From Streptomyces sp. 840.1 (lineage in GTDB: Bacteria; Actinomycetota; Actinomycetes; Streptomycetales; Streptomycetaceae): a stretch of 64,000 nt of DNA. Position 1 is the first letter of the stretch. Each line of letters begins with the position of its first letter. The position numbers were made by a program, and so were the translations under genes. The DNA is taken from NCBI RefSeq assembly GCF_003751445.1, contig NZ_RJUU01000004.1:138936-202935 (forward strand), written 5' to 3'. Below the pieces are notes generated by a model that had not been told where the DNA came from, made no database searches, and saw only the letters and a list, made by a program, of their open reading frames with translations. This document shows positions 17,945 to 26,476 of the stretch, piece after piece.

Positions 17945-18964
17945 TCAGCGGCCCCAGCGCAGCAGAGCGGTGCCCACTGTCATGCCGCCGCCGAACCCCG
18001 CCAGCAGCACCAGGTCGCCGTCGGACGGCTCACCCGCGCGCCGGGCCTCGTCCAGGGCCAGCGGTATCGAGGCGGCTCCGGTGTTCCCGTGCCGCTCCAC
18101 CGGGAGGTGCACACGCGCCGAGACCAGCCCGAGCCCGGCGGCCACGCTCCGCAGCATTTCGCCGTTGGCCTGGTGCGGGACGAAGTGGTCGACCGCGTCG
18201 GCCCTCACCCCGAAGGCGTCGAGGGTGCCCGCGACGGCGTCCGGCAGCTCCCGCTCCACGAAGGCCCGTACGTCCCGGCCCCGCATCCGGAAGAAGTGGT
18301 CCCCGCGGGCGACGGTCTTCTCCGACGCGGGCTGCCTGCTGCCGCCCGCGGCGACACCGATCAGCCCGTGCAGATGGCCGTCGGTGCGCATGCCCGTCCC
18401 CAGGAGCCCCCGGCCCCCGGCCACCGGCCCGAGCACCACGGCACCCGCCCCGTCCCCGAACAGTGGCGCGGTTCTGCGGTCCTCGGGGTCGATGATGCGT
18501 GAGTAGACCTCGCTGCCGATGACGAGCGCCAGGCGCCGGCGCCCATCGGCCTCGGGCCCGGCCAGCAGCCGAGAGCCGGTGTGCAGCGCGGCGATGAACC
18601 CGGCACACACCGCGTTCACGTCGAAGGCCGCCGCCCCGGATGCGCCGAGGCGGTGCTGCACGAACGCGGCCGTGGCCGGCTGCGGGTGGTCGGGGGTCGA
18701 GGTCGCTACGACGATCCAGGCGAGATCCTCGGGCCGCGCCCCGGCGTCGGCCAGGGCCCGTACCGCGGCCTCGGTCGCGAGATCGGATGCGGCTTCGTGA
18801 TCCGCGGCGTAGCGCCGCTCCCGGATGCCGGTCTTGCGCTCGACCCATTCGGCGGTGACCCCGGCACGGGCGGCGACGGTCTCGTTGGTGACGACCCGTT
18901 CGGGCAGGTACGAACCGGTGCCGAGGATCCCGATGCCGCCCGGGGCGGGCGAGTACACGGTCAT
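17945..18964 (-). CDS. Beta-ketoacyl-ACP synthase III (FabH-like starter-unit KS)
   Basis: A 339-residue thiolase-fold enzyme with the KSIII triad: Cys120 in DVNAVCAGF, His264 in FVPHQANGEML and Asn294 in ERHGNTGAAS. In type II clusters such enzymes (FrnI, ZhuH, AlnI type) prime the PKS with non-acetate starters or make the first condensation. It overlaps the upstream thioesterase by ATGA. Crotonyl-CoA reductase and hydroxyacyl-CoA dehydrogenase genes next to it point to a C4 starter. Confidence 0.93.
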   Translation of the reverse strand: MTVYSPAPGGIGILGTGSYLPERVVTNETVAARAGVTAEWVERKTGIRERRYAADHEAASDLATEAAVRALADAGARPEDLAWIVVATSTPDHPQPATAAFVQHRLGASGAAAFDVNAVCAGFIAALHTGSRLLAGPEADGRRRLALVIGSEVYSRIIDPEDRRTAPLFGDGAGAVVLGPVAGGRGLLGTGMRTDGHLHGLIGVAAGGSRQPASEKTVARGDHFFRMRGRDVRAFVERELPDAVAGTLDAFGVRADAVDHFVPHQANGEMLRSVAAGLGLVSARVHLPVERHGNTGAASIPLALDEARRAGEPSDGDLVLLAGFGGGMTVGTALLRWGR

Positions 18965-19725
18965 GCCGGCGCCGCCACCGGCGTACCGGCCAGCTGCTCC
19001 CGGATCGTGCGGAGCACCTCGTCCTGCTGCTCGACGAGGAAGAAGTGCCCGCCGGGCAGGACCCGCAGGCCGAAGCCGGACCGGGTGTGGTCCATCCATG
19101 CCCGGACGTCCTCGACGCGCGCCTTGGGGTCCTGGTCGCCGGTGAACGCGGTGACGGGGCAGTCCAGGGGCTCCCCCGGCCGGTAGCGGTAGCCGCGCAG
19201 CGCCCCGTAGTCGGCGCGCAGCGCGGGCAGGATCATGCGCAGGGTCTCCTCGTCGTCGAGCAGGGCGCCGCCGGTCCCGTTCAGCTTCCGGATCTCCGCG
19301 ACGACCTCCTCGTCGGTGCCGGGCTGCCACTCGTCGGCGCGGTCCAGCGAGGGAGCGCGGCGGCCGGAGACGAACAGAGCGGTGGGGCCGTGGCCCGCCG
19401 CTTCCATCCGGCGGGCCACCTCGAAGCCGATGGCGGCGCCCATGCTGTGCCCGAACAGCGCGTAGGGCCGGTCCGCCCACGGCCCCAGCTCCTCGGCGAT
19501 CCGGTCGGCCATCGTCTCCAGGCGGGTGACGGCCGGCTCGGCGCGGCGGTCCTGCCGGCCGGGGTACTGGACGGCCAGGACCTCCACCTGCGGTGCGAGC
19601 TCCCGCGCCACCGGGAAGTAGAAGCTGGCCGAACCACCGGCGTGGGGCAGGCAGACCAGACGTACGGGTGCGTCTGGAGAGGGACGGTAGTTCCTGAACC
19701 AGGGGCTGTCGGGGATTGCCGTCAT
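18961..19725 (-). CDS. Type II thioesterase, KSIII partner
   Basis: A 254-residue alpha/beta hydrolase with the LPHAGGSASFYFPVA oxyanion region, nucleophile Ser94 in FGHSMGAAIGFEVA, the acid in TGDQDPKARVED and His in PGGHFFLVEQ. It is coupled to KSIII. In R1128/frenolicin-like systems an editing hydrolase removes acetyl groups so that the longer starter is used; the same role is likely here. It is distinct from the thioesterase at 13.7 kb. Confidence 0.92.
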   Translation of the reverse strand: MTAIPDSPWFRNYRPSPDAPVRLVCLPHAGGSASFYFPVARELAPQVEVLAVQYPGRQDRRAEPAVTRLETMADRIAEELGPWADRPYALFGHSMGAAIGFEVARRMEAAGHGPTALFVSGRRAPSLDRADEWQPGTDEEVVAEIRKLNGTGGALLDDEETLRMILPALRADYGALRGYRYRPGEPLDCPVTAFTGDQDPKARVEDVRAWMDHTRSGFGLRVLPGGHFFLVEQQDEVLRTIREQLAGTPVAAPA

Positions 19726-19786
19726 GAGATCTCCTAGCCGGTCCGAGCGAAGCCGCGATACAGGCTCAGGATGGCCGTGTCCACCA

Positions 19787-19819
19787 CCCCAGGGCTTCCC
19801 CTAACCGGCCCCTAGGGGC
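19787..19819. promoter_or_regulatory. Three CCCC(T/A)-type repeats at 11-bp period
   Basis: CCCC tracts start at 19787, 19798 and 19809, exactly 11 bp apart, reading CCCCAGGGCTT, CCCCTAACCGG and CCCCTAGGGGC. They lie in the divergent gap between the thioesterase/KSIII operon and the reductase operon. The spacing again matches SARP-type operators, although the core differs from the TCGA sites elsewhere. Confidence 0.45.
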
Positions 19820-19935
19820 TGGGGGTGCGCGTTCAGGGGGCGGACAGGGGTGCTCCGCGGCGGCGCCGTGTCCCACGCTGATGAACTGCGGCCGGCTTCG
19901 CCCTCCTCGGCTCTCAAGAGAATCAGGGAATTCAC

Positions 19936-21288
19936 GTGGACGAGATCATCAACGCCCTTCTCTCCGAGGACGCGACGCCCCAGGACTTCGCGGGTCTTCG
20001 GCTCCCGGAGACCTATCGCGGCACCGTTGTCCGGAAGGAGGACGCCGGCATCTTCGAGGGGATGGCCTCCGTGGACAAGGATCCGCGCAAGTCACTGCAC
20101 CTGCAGGATGTGCCGACCCCCGAACCGGGTCCGGGCGAGGCCCTCGTCGCCGTCATGGCCAGCGCCATCAACTACAACACCGTGTGGTCGTCGATCTTCG
20201 AGCCGCTGCCGACCTTCGGGTTCCTGGAGCGGTACGCCAGACGCTTCCCGGGCGCCGCCCGCCACGACCAGCCGTACCACGTCCTCGGCTCCGACCTGGC
20301 GGGCGTGGTGCTGCGCACCGGTCCCGGCGTCAACGCCTGGCATCCCGGCGACCGGGTCGTCGCGCACTGCCTCTCGGTCGAGCTGGAGTCCTCCGACGGC
20401 CACAACGACACGATGCTCGACCCCGAGCAGCGCATCTGGGGCTTCGAGACCAACTTCGGCGGCCTGGCGCAGCTCGCGCTCGTGAAGTCGAACCAGCTGA
20501 TGCCCAAGCCCGAGCACCTGACCTGGGAGGAGGCCGCGTCCCCGGGGCTGGTCAACTCCACCGCGTACCGCCAGCTCGTCTCGCGCAACGGCGCCGGGAT
20601 GAAGCAGGGCGACAACGTGCTGATCTGGGGGGCGAGCGGCGGACTCGGCTCGTACGCGACCCAGCTGGCCCTGGCCGGTGGCGCCAACCCGGTCTGTGTC
20701 GTCTCCAGCGACCAGAAGGCGGAGATCTGCCGGAAGATGGGCGCCGAGGCGATCATCGACCGCAACGCCGAGGGCTACAGGTTCTGGAAGGACGAGCACG
20801 AGCAGGACCCGCGCGAGTGGAAGCGCTTCGGCAAGCGCATCCGCGAACTGACCGGCGGCGAGGACGTCGACATCGTCTTCGAGCACCCGGGCCGCGAGAC
20901 CTTCGGCGCGAGCGTGTACGTGGCGCGCAAGGGCGGCACGATCGTCACCTGTGCCTCGACCTCGGGCTTCACCCACGAGTACGACAACCGCTACCTGTGG
21001 ATGTCGCTGAAGAGAATCGTGGGCTCGCACTTCGCCAACTACCGCGAGGCGTGGGAGGCCAACCGCCTCGTCGCCAAGGGGAAGATCCACCCGACGCTCT
21101 CGAAGACGTACCCGCTGGAGGACACCGGCCAGGCCGCGTACGAGGTCCACCGCAACCTCCACCAGGGCAAGGTCGGCGTCCTGGCGCTCGCCCCGCGCGA
21201 GGGGCTCGGCGTACGGAACGGGGAACTGCGCGAGAAGCACATCGACGCCATCAATCGTTTCCGGCAAGAGGAGGCGCGGACCTCATGA
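19936..21288 (+). CDS. ccr: Crotonyl-CoA carboxylase/reductase
   Basis: A 450-residue MDR-superfamily enzyme with all the hallmarks of CCR: the long N-terminal region ending SLHLQDVPTPEPGPGEAL, HVLGSDLAGVVLRTG, the Rossmann IWGASGGLGSYATQLA and the characteristic WMSLKRIVGSHFANY. It reduces crotonyl-CoA with NADPH, usually with CO2 fixation to ethylmalonyl-CoA and without CO2 to butyryl-CoA. The GTG start follows AGGGA. It overlaps the following dehydrogenase by ATGA. In this context it probably supplies a butyryl or ethylmalonyl unit. Confidence 0.95.
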   Translation: MDEIINALLSEDATPQDFAGLRLPETYRGTVVRKEDAGIFEGMASVDKDPRKSLHLQDVPTPEPGPGEALVAVMASAINYNTVWSSIFEPLPTFGFLERYARRFPGAARHDQPYHVLGSDLAGVVLRTGPGVNAWHPGDRVVAHCLSVELESSDGHNDTMLDPEQRIWGFETNFGGLAQLALVKSNQLMPKPEHLTWEEAASPGLVNSTAYRQLVSRNGAGMKQGDNVLIWGASGGLGSYATQLALAGGANPVCVVSSDQKAEICRKMGAEAIIDRNAEGYRFWKDEHEQDPREWKRFGKRIRELTGGEDVDIVFEHPGRETFGASVYVARKGGTIVTCASTSGFTHEYDNRYLWMSLKRIVGSHFANYREAWEANRLVAKGKIHPTLSKTYPLEDTGQAAYEVHRNLHQGKVGVLALAPREGLGVRNGELREKHIDAINRFRQEEARTS

Positions 21289-23033
21289 CTGCGCAACAGA
21301 CCACCACACCCGTGACGGGCATCGTCGGCCTGGGCTCGACGGGCGAGGCTCTCCTGCGTCTGCTGCACCGCGCGGGCCACACCGTCGTCGCCGTGGACAC
21401 CGACCTCGACGTCCTGGCCCGGACGGCAGGCCGCCTGAAGGCCGCCCTCGCCGCCGAGGACGGCCCGGAGCGCCCCGGTGTCACCTTCACCGCCGATCAC
21501 GGGGCGCTGCGCGCGGCCGGCCTGGTCATCGAGGCGGTGCCGGACGACCCGGCCGTCAAGCACGACGTGCTCGGCAGGATCGTCGCGGCCTGTCCGCCCG
21601 GCACCCCCGTGGTGACCACCACGGCGTCGCTGTCCGTCGCACGGCTGGCCGTCGCCACCGGCCGGCCGGACGACATCGCGGGGCTGCGGCTGTTCACCCC
21701 GCCCGTCGCCGGCAGCCCCGTCGAACCGGTACGGACGGCGCTGACCTCCCCGGACACCGCCGCCGCCGTGGACGCGCTGGTGGCCTCGGCCGGACTGAGC
21801 CCGGTCGCGGTCGGCGCCCGGCCCGCCGCCGACGCCACCGCGCTGATCCTCGGGTTCCTCAACCGGGCCGTCATCCTCTTCGACGAGGGGTACGCCACCC
21901 AGTACGACATCGACACCGCCATGCGGCTCGGCTGCGGACTGCCGGCGGGCCCCCTGGAGACGCTCGACCACATCGGCCTCAAGACCGCGCACACCGCGCT
22001 GACGGAGCTGTGGCGGCGCACCGGCGACTGCGCCTTCGAACCCGCCCCGCTGCTCAGCCGCATGGTCGCGGCCGGCCGGCTCGGCCGCACGAGCGGCGAC
22101 GGGTTCTACACCTACGACGAGACCGGCACCGCGACCGGCTGTACGGCCGACGGCCCCGGCGACCCGGGTGCCGCAGCCGTGCGGCGCGTCGGTGTGCTCG
22201 GCTCCGGCGCGATGGCGCGCGGGATCGCCGAGGTCACGGCGGCCGCCGGGTACCCCACGGTCCTGGTGGCCCGCACCGCGGAGAAGGCCGACCAGGCGCT
22301 GCGGGCCGTCGAGGAGTCCCTCACCCGGGGCATCCGGCGCGGCCGGGTCACCGTGCAGACCAGGGACTCCGCCCGGGAACTGCTCACCGGCGCCCATGAC
22401 ATGACGGCCCTGGCCGGCTGCGATCTGGTGATCGAGGCGGTGGCCGAGGACATCGACGTCAAGCGCGCGATGTTCGCAGCGCTCGCAGAGGTCTGCGCAC
22501 CCGGCACCGTGCTGGCCACCACCACATCGAGCCTCTCCGTCGCCACCTGCGCCGATGCGGCCGGACGGCCGGCCGACGTCGTCGGGATCCACTTCTTCAA
22601 CCCCGCGCCGGTGATGCGACTGGTGGAGCTGGCGCACACCGAGACGGTGGACCAGCAGATCCTCGCCACGGCCCGTGCCTTCTGCCGCACCCTCGGCAAG
22701 ACGACGGTGGCGTGCCCGGACCGCACCGGCTTCATCGTCAACAGCCTGCTGTTCCCCTACCTCGGCGCGGCCCTCGCCCTGCTGGAGCGGCCCGACGTGG
22801 ACATCGAGGAGACTGACCACGCGATCCGGTCCGGATTCGGCTACCCCATGGGGCCGTTCGCGCTGCTCGACACCATCGGCCTCGACGTCTCACTCGCCAT
22901 CCAGAACCGGCTGTACGAGTCCTTCAAGACACCCGAGCACGAACCGGCCGCTGTACTGGAAGAGTTGGTGGCCGCGGGACTGCTCGGCCGCAAGAACGGA
23001 CGGGGGCTGCGCACCTCGGTCCCACGTCGCTGA
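21285..23033 (+). CDS. Double-length 3-hydroxyacyl-CoA dehydrogenase
   Basis: A 582-residue protein made of two fused 3-hydroxybutyryl-CoA dehydrogenase units, about residues 10-285 and 300-582. Both have a GxGxxG/GSGAMARG nucleotide site and a C-terminal GPLETLDHIGL / GPFALLDTIGLD helix. The second half keeps the catalytic His436 in GIHFFNPAPVMRLVE. The first half has GLRLFTPPVAG (Arg135 at that place) and lacks the His/Glu pair. I infer one active half and one degenerate half. It probably interconverts acetoacetyl and 3-hydroxybutyryl thioesters upstream of CCR. Confidence 0.9.
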   Translation: MTAQQTTTPVTGIVGLGSTGEALLRLLHRAGHTVVAVDTDLDVLARTAGRLKAALAAEDGPERPGVTFTADHGALRAAGLVIEAVPDDPAVKHDVLGRIVAACPPGTPVVTTTASLSVARLAVATGRPDDIAGLRLFTPPVAGSPVEPVRTALTSPDTAAAVDALVASAGLSPVAVGARPAADATALILGFLNRAVILFDEGYATQYDIDTAMRLGCGLPAGPLETLDHIGLKTAHTALTELWRRTGDCAFEPAPLLSRMVAAGRLGRTSGDGFYTYDETGTATGCTADGPGDPGAAAVRRVGVLGSGAMARGIAEVTAAAGYPTVLVARTAEKADQALRAVEESLTRGIRRGRVTVQTRDSARELLTGAHDMTALAGCDLVIEAVAEDIDVKRAMFAALAEVCAPGTVLATTTSSLSVATCADAAGRPADVVGIHFFNPAPVMRLVELAHTETVDQQILATARAFCRTLGKTTVACPDRTGFIVNSLLFPYLGAALALLERPDVDIEETDHAIRSGFGYPMGPFALLDTIGLDVSLAIQNRLYESFKTPEHEPAAVLEELVAAGLLGRKNGRGLRTSVPRR

Positions 23034-25412
23034 CCGTTCCCCGGCCCCGGGGCCCGTCCCGCGGGCCGGGGGCCGCGCCGCCACGAGCTCCGCCAGGTCC
23101 CGGCGGGACTTCACGCGCAACTTGCGGTAGATCCGGGTGAGGTGCTGCTCCACCGTGCTGGTGGTGACGTACAGCCGGGCCGCGATGGCCCGGTTGGTGC
23201 AGCCGCCGGCCGCCAGCACCGCGACCCGCCGCTCGGCATCGGTCAGCCCGGCGATCGGATCGCCGGGCGCGGTGTCATCGCCGCGCAGGGCGCGCAGAGC
23301 GACGGCGGCGGGGGTGCTCCAGCCGGCGGCGCCCTGCGGCTCGAGCCGCCAGCCGGCCAGCAGGTCCCGGCAGGCGTGGAAGTCGCCGAGGGCGGCCTCG
23401 GGACGCCCCACGGCCAGCTGGTAGTGGCCCCTGGCCAGCAGATAGTGCAGCCCGGCCCGGGTGCGGAACATCGCGGCGGGCACCGGGACACGCAGCCGCG
23501 CCGCCGCCTCCTCGTACGCACCCCGGCGGGTCGCCGCCAGCACCGCGGCGGACAGCGGCATCCCGATGGCCACCCCCCAGGCCCCCGGCGACAGCAGCGA
23601 CAGCGCCCGGCCCGCGTGCCCGGCCGCGAGGTCGTGCTCGCCGGCGCGCCCGTGCACCACGGCCGAGGCGGCGGCGGCCACCGCCCGGCGGGCCGGGGTC
23701 GCCCGGGTCCGGTCCCCGCCGGCGAGCAGCTCACACCACCGGGCGACCCGTCCGGTCTCCCCCGTGTGCAGCAGCGCCGACAGGACGGCGGCGACGGGCG
23801 CCGGTGGCGCGTGGTCGTAGACGATTGACTCCAGCACCCGCTCGGCTGCTTCGTCCCGCTGCTCGGCCGCGCCTTCGGCCGGCTCCCGGCCGGTCCCCGG
23901 CGCACCGTGCGGGAACGGCCCGGTGCCCGTGCCCGGGTAGACGTACGCCAGCGCCTCGGCCGGCGCGCCCGGCCATCCGGGGCCGTGCGGTTCCGGCAGG
24001 GCCCGCGCCGCGCCGGCCGGACGCCCGTGCCAGAGCAGCAGCCCCACCGCGTCCTCCGTGTCCGTGGCGGCCCCCGCCCCGGCGCCGAGGCTCCGTTCGA
24101 GGTCGGGCAGGTGCCGGATCACGGCTGCCGGATCGCTCTCCCACTCGGCGCGGGCCAGCATCGTCAGCAGCCCGGCCTCCTCGTGGCCGCCGGCCCGGTG
24201 TGCGGCACGCAGGAAGTCCGCGGCCTGCCGCGCCCCGCCGCAGCTCATCGTGTGCCGGGCCGCTTCGGCGAGCACTTCGGCGGCCCACGCCGGACCGGGC
24301 AGGCCGCCGGCCGTATCGGCGGCGACCAGGTGGCGGGCGACCGAGGCCGGTTCTGCGCCGTTCTCGTACAGCATCCGGCCGGCCGCGGTGTGCAGCCGGT
24401 GGGACTCCTCGGCGGACAGCTCCTCCAGCACGGCCGCCCGGACGCCCTCGTGGCGCAGCCGTCCGCCGTCGAGCAGCCCGATCGCGTCGAGTTCGTCCAG
24501 GCAGGGGCCGACAGCGCGTTCGGGGGTCTCCAGCAGCCGGGCGAGCAGGGTGAGCGTCGAGGCCTCGGCGAGCACGGCCAGCCCGCGCGCGGCCGACACC
24601 GCGGGTGCTCCGGCTCCCCGCAGGCAGCCGGTGACGCCGCGCCGGAACGCGGTGCCGGCCACCGGACGGGAGGGGCGCACCGGTTCACAGGCCCGGTGGT
24701 CGTCGAGCAGCCCGCGCAGCAGCCGCAGGTTCCCGCCGGTGAAGCGGTGCCAGTCGGGGGCGAGGCGCCGCGCCGTCGGCAGCTCCATCGCGCCGCCCGA
24801 GGACGCGGCCAGGAAGTCGGCGACCCCGTCGCTGTCCAACGTCGTGAGCGGTACGGCCTCGCAGCGGGGATGTCTCAGCAGCTCGGCCAGCGGCAGTGAC
24901 AGCGGGGGCCGGGAGCAGGGCTGCGGGGCCCCGCTCATCACCAGCAGGATCCGGCTCGTCGCGAGCCGTCCGCACACATACAGCAGGCACCGCGCGGAGG
25001 CCTCGTCCATGTGGTGCACATCGTCGACGAGGATCACCACGGGGATGTCCGAGGCGAGTTCGCGCAGGGCCTCGTGGAGCACGGCCGGGTCGTCACCGCG
25101 CTCCTCGCGCGCCGAGGTGCCTCGCCCCGCTGCGGGGCCCCGTGCCCGCAGGTGGCGTTCGGCCTCCGGTCCGGCGCCGCTGAGCAGCTGCCCCACGACC
25201 CCCGACGGCAGATCGGTCTCGGCCGGGGACGCGGACGCGTTCAGCACCAGCGCGCCCGTGCGCCCGGCCTCCTGCGCGAAGGCCCGCAGCAGGCCGCTCT
25301 TGCCGGTGCCGGGGCTGCCGGTGACGAGCACAGCGCGGCCGTCGCCCCGCCGGGCAGCTTCGAACAGCTCCCCGAGCAGGCCGAGTTGTTCGCCCTGCCG
25401 CGCCAGCCGCAC
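22890..25412 (-). CDS. LAL-family LuxR regulator (large ATP-binding)
   Basis: An approximately 840-residue regulator. The Walker A motif GSPGTGKSG is near residue 32, Walker B VVILVDDVHHMD follows, and a long helical region precedes a C-terminal LuxR helix-turn-helix (LTDAERRVAVLAAGGCTNRAIA, STVEQHLTRIYRKLRVKSR). I chose the GTG at 25412 (GAGGGGG upstream), which places the ATPase domain at the N-terminus as usual. The frame continues about 48 codons past the convergent dehydrogenase stop, so the 3' ends overlap by 144 bp. It likely controls the starter-unit or twin-ACP operon. Confidence 0.88.
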   Translation of the reverse strand: MRLARQGEQLGLLGELFEAARRGDGRAVLVTGSPGTGKSGLLRAFAQEAGRTGALVLNASASPAETDLPSGVVGQLLSGAGPEAERHLRARGPAAGRGTSAREERGDDPAVLHEALRELASDIPVVILVDDVHHMDEASARCLLYVCGRLATSRILLVMSGAPQPCSRPPLSLPLAELLRHPRCEAVPLTTLDSDGVADFLAASSGGAMELPTARRLAPDWHRFTGGNLRLLRGLLDDHRACEPVRPSRPVAGTAFRRGVTGCLRGAGAPAVSAARGLAVLAEASTLTLLARLLETPERAVGPCLDELDAIGLLDGGRLRHEGVRAAVLEELSAEESHRLHTAAGRMLYENGAEPASVARHLVAADTAGGLPGPAWAAEVLAEAARHTMSCGGARQAADFLRAAHRAGGHEEAGLLTMLARAEWESDPAAVIRHLPDLERSLGAGAGAATDTEDAVGLLLWHGRPAGAARALPEPHGPGWPGAPAEALAYVYPGTGTGPFPHGAPGTGREPAEGAAEQRDEAAERVLESIVYDHAPPAPVAAVLSALLHTGETGRVARWCELLAGGDRTRATPARRAVAAAASAVVHGRAGEHDLAAGHAGRALSLLSPGAWGVAIGMPLSAAVLAATRRGAYEEAAARLRVPVPAAMFRTRAGLHYLLARGHYQLAVGRPEAALGDFHACRDLLAGWRLEPQGAAGWSTPAAVALRALRGDDTAPGDPIAGLTDAERRVAVLAAGGCTNRAIAARLYVTTSTVEQHLTRIYRKLRVKSRRDLAELVAARPPARGTGPGAGERSATWDRGAQPPSVLAAEQSRGHQLFQYSGRFVLGCLEGLVQPVLDGE

Positions 25413-25630
25413 CGGCCGCCCCCTCGTCTCCGGGCCACTGTGATGGCCGCCGTCATCTCCTGGAAAGTCTGCACAGGACCGTGGAAGCCCCGCTGGTACC
25501 GGACCGGAGCCCCGGTCGAGCCGCTGGTGAGCGCCCCGGCCGGGCTGCCGGGCAGCGGGTCCTGATCGCCCTGGGGACCGAGCCGGCGGTGAATCCCGGC
25601 CGGTGCCGGGAGCGGCCTGCCCGCCGTCTC

Positions 25631-26476
25631 CTAGAACGGCACCGCCGGCACGGCCACCGGCTCCGGCAGTGCCAGCAGCCGGGGGGCGCTCCGGTCCCAC
25701 GGGAAACCGTGGTGCAGGTGGAAGACGGACGGCACATCGGCATCGGCCGCCACGGCGACGGCCGCCAGCACATCGGGCACCGGCTCCAGCTCGATGAACC
25801 GCCACGGCAGCGCGCCCTCGGTCCCGGGCGGCCGGAATCCCCGCACACCCCGGTCCTCGGCCAGGGTGAACGCGAAGCTGTCGAAGGGCAGCCCCAGCCC
25901 GAGGCCGCGCGCCTTGGAGTACGCCTCCTTCAGCGTCCACAGCCGCAGCACCCGGCGGTTACGGGGGCGGCCCGGTGCCGCCAGCGCCACCCAGGCCTGT
26001 TCCTCGTCCGCGAAGGTCTCCACGATCGCCTCGAATCCCTGGTCGCCTCGGTCGAGGCGCTCCACGTCCACCCCGATCCGATGGCGCCGGACCACGCCGA
26101 GGAAGTTGTGGCCGGTGGTGTGGGACAGGTTGAAGTCCAGCTCCCGGCCGCCTCGCGGGAGCCCTTCCACGGGCTTCTGGAGGAACGGCCGCCCCCGCGA
26201 GGACCGCCAGATCACGGCCTCCGCCTCGGGCACCCCGCCCTCCAGCGCCAGTACCCGGCGTACGAGTGTGTGGGCGACGAGGTACTGACGCCGGTCGCGC
26301 TCGAACAGGAACTGGCTCGCGATCTCCCGCTCGTGCTCGTCCAGCCAGTGTGCGGCCAGAGTGGTGGCGATCCCGGGAGCGAGTTCGTCGTTGGGGCAGA
26401 ACCACAGTTTGACGGGTTCGGGCCGGTCGGGCTCGAACCCGGTGACGGAGTGCCCCGCCACTGCGAGGCCGGTCAT
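25631..26476 (-). CDS. 4'-phosphopantetheinyl transferase (Sfp type), second copy
   Basis: A 281-residue complete transferase with the paired motifs RIGVDVERLDRG and WTLKEAYSKARGLGLGL. The N-terminal half carries the usual FLFERDRRQYLVAHTLVRR and ELDFNLSHTTGH stretches. The ATG overlaps the stop of the ketosynthase-like gene (ATGA). It lies in one operon with the twin-ACP protein and is the natural candidate to activate those domains. Having two Sfp-type enzymes in one cluster suggests that different carriers need different transferases. Confidence 0.92.
   Translation of the reverse strand: MTGLAVAGHSVTGFEPDRPEPVKLWFCPNDELAPGIATTLAAHWLDEHEREIASQFLFERDRRQYLVAHTLVRRVLALEGGVPEAEAVIWRSSRGRPFLQKPVEGLPRGGRELDFNLSHTTGHNFLGVVRRHRIGVDVERLDRGDQGFEAIVETFADEEQAWVALAAPGRPRNRRVLRLWTLKEAYSKARGLGLGLPFDSFAFTLAEDRGVRGFRPPGTEGALPWRFIELEPVPDVLAAVAVAADADVPSVFHLHHGFPWDRSAPRLLALPEPVAVPAVPF

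Noticed and set aside
21039..22820. A 593-codon minus frame
   Set aside because: Antisense to the dehydrogenase gene, low-complexity Gly/Val/Arg composition, no motif.
19881..23033. A 1050-codon plus frame suggesting a CCR-dehydrogenase fusion
   Set aside because: The first half is an out-of-frame reading of CCR; the dehydrogenase has its own ATG at 21285 with an ATGA overlap.
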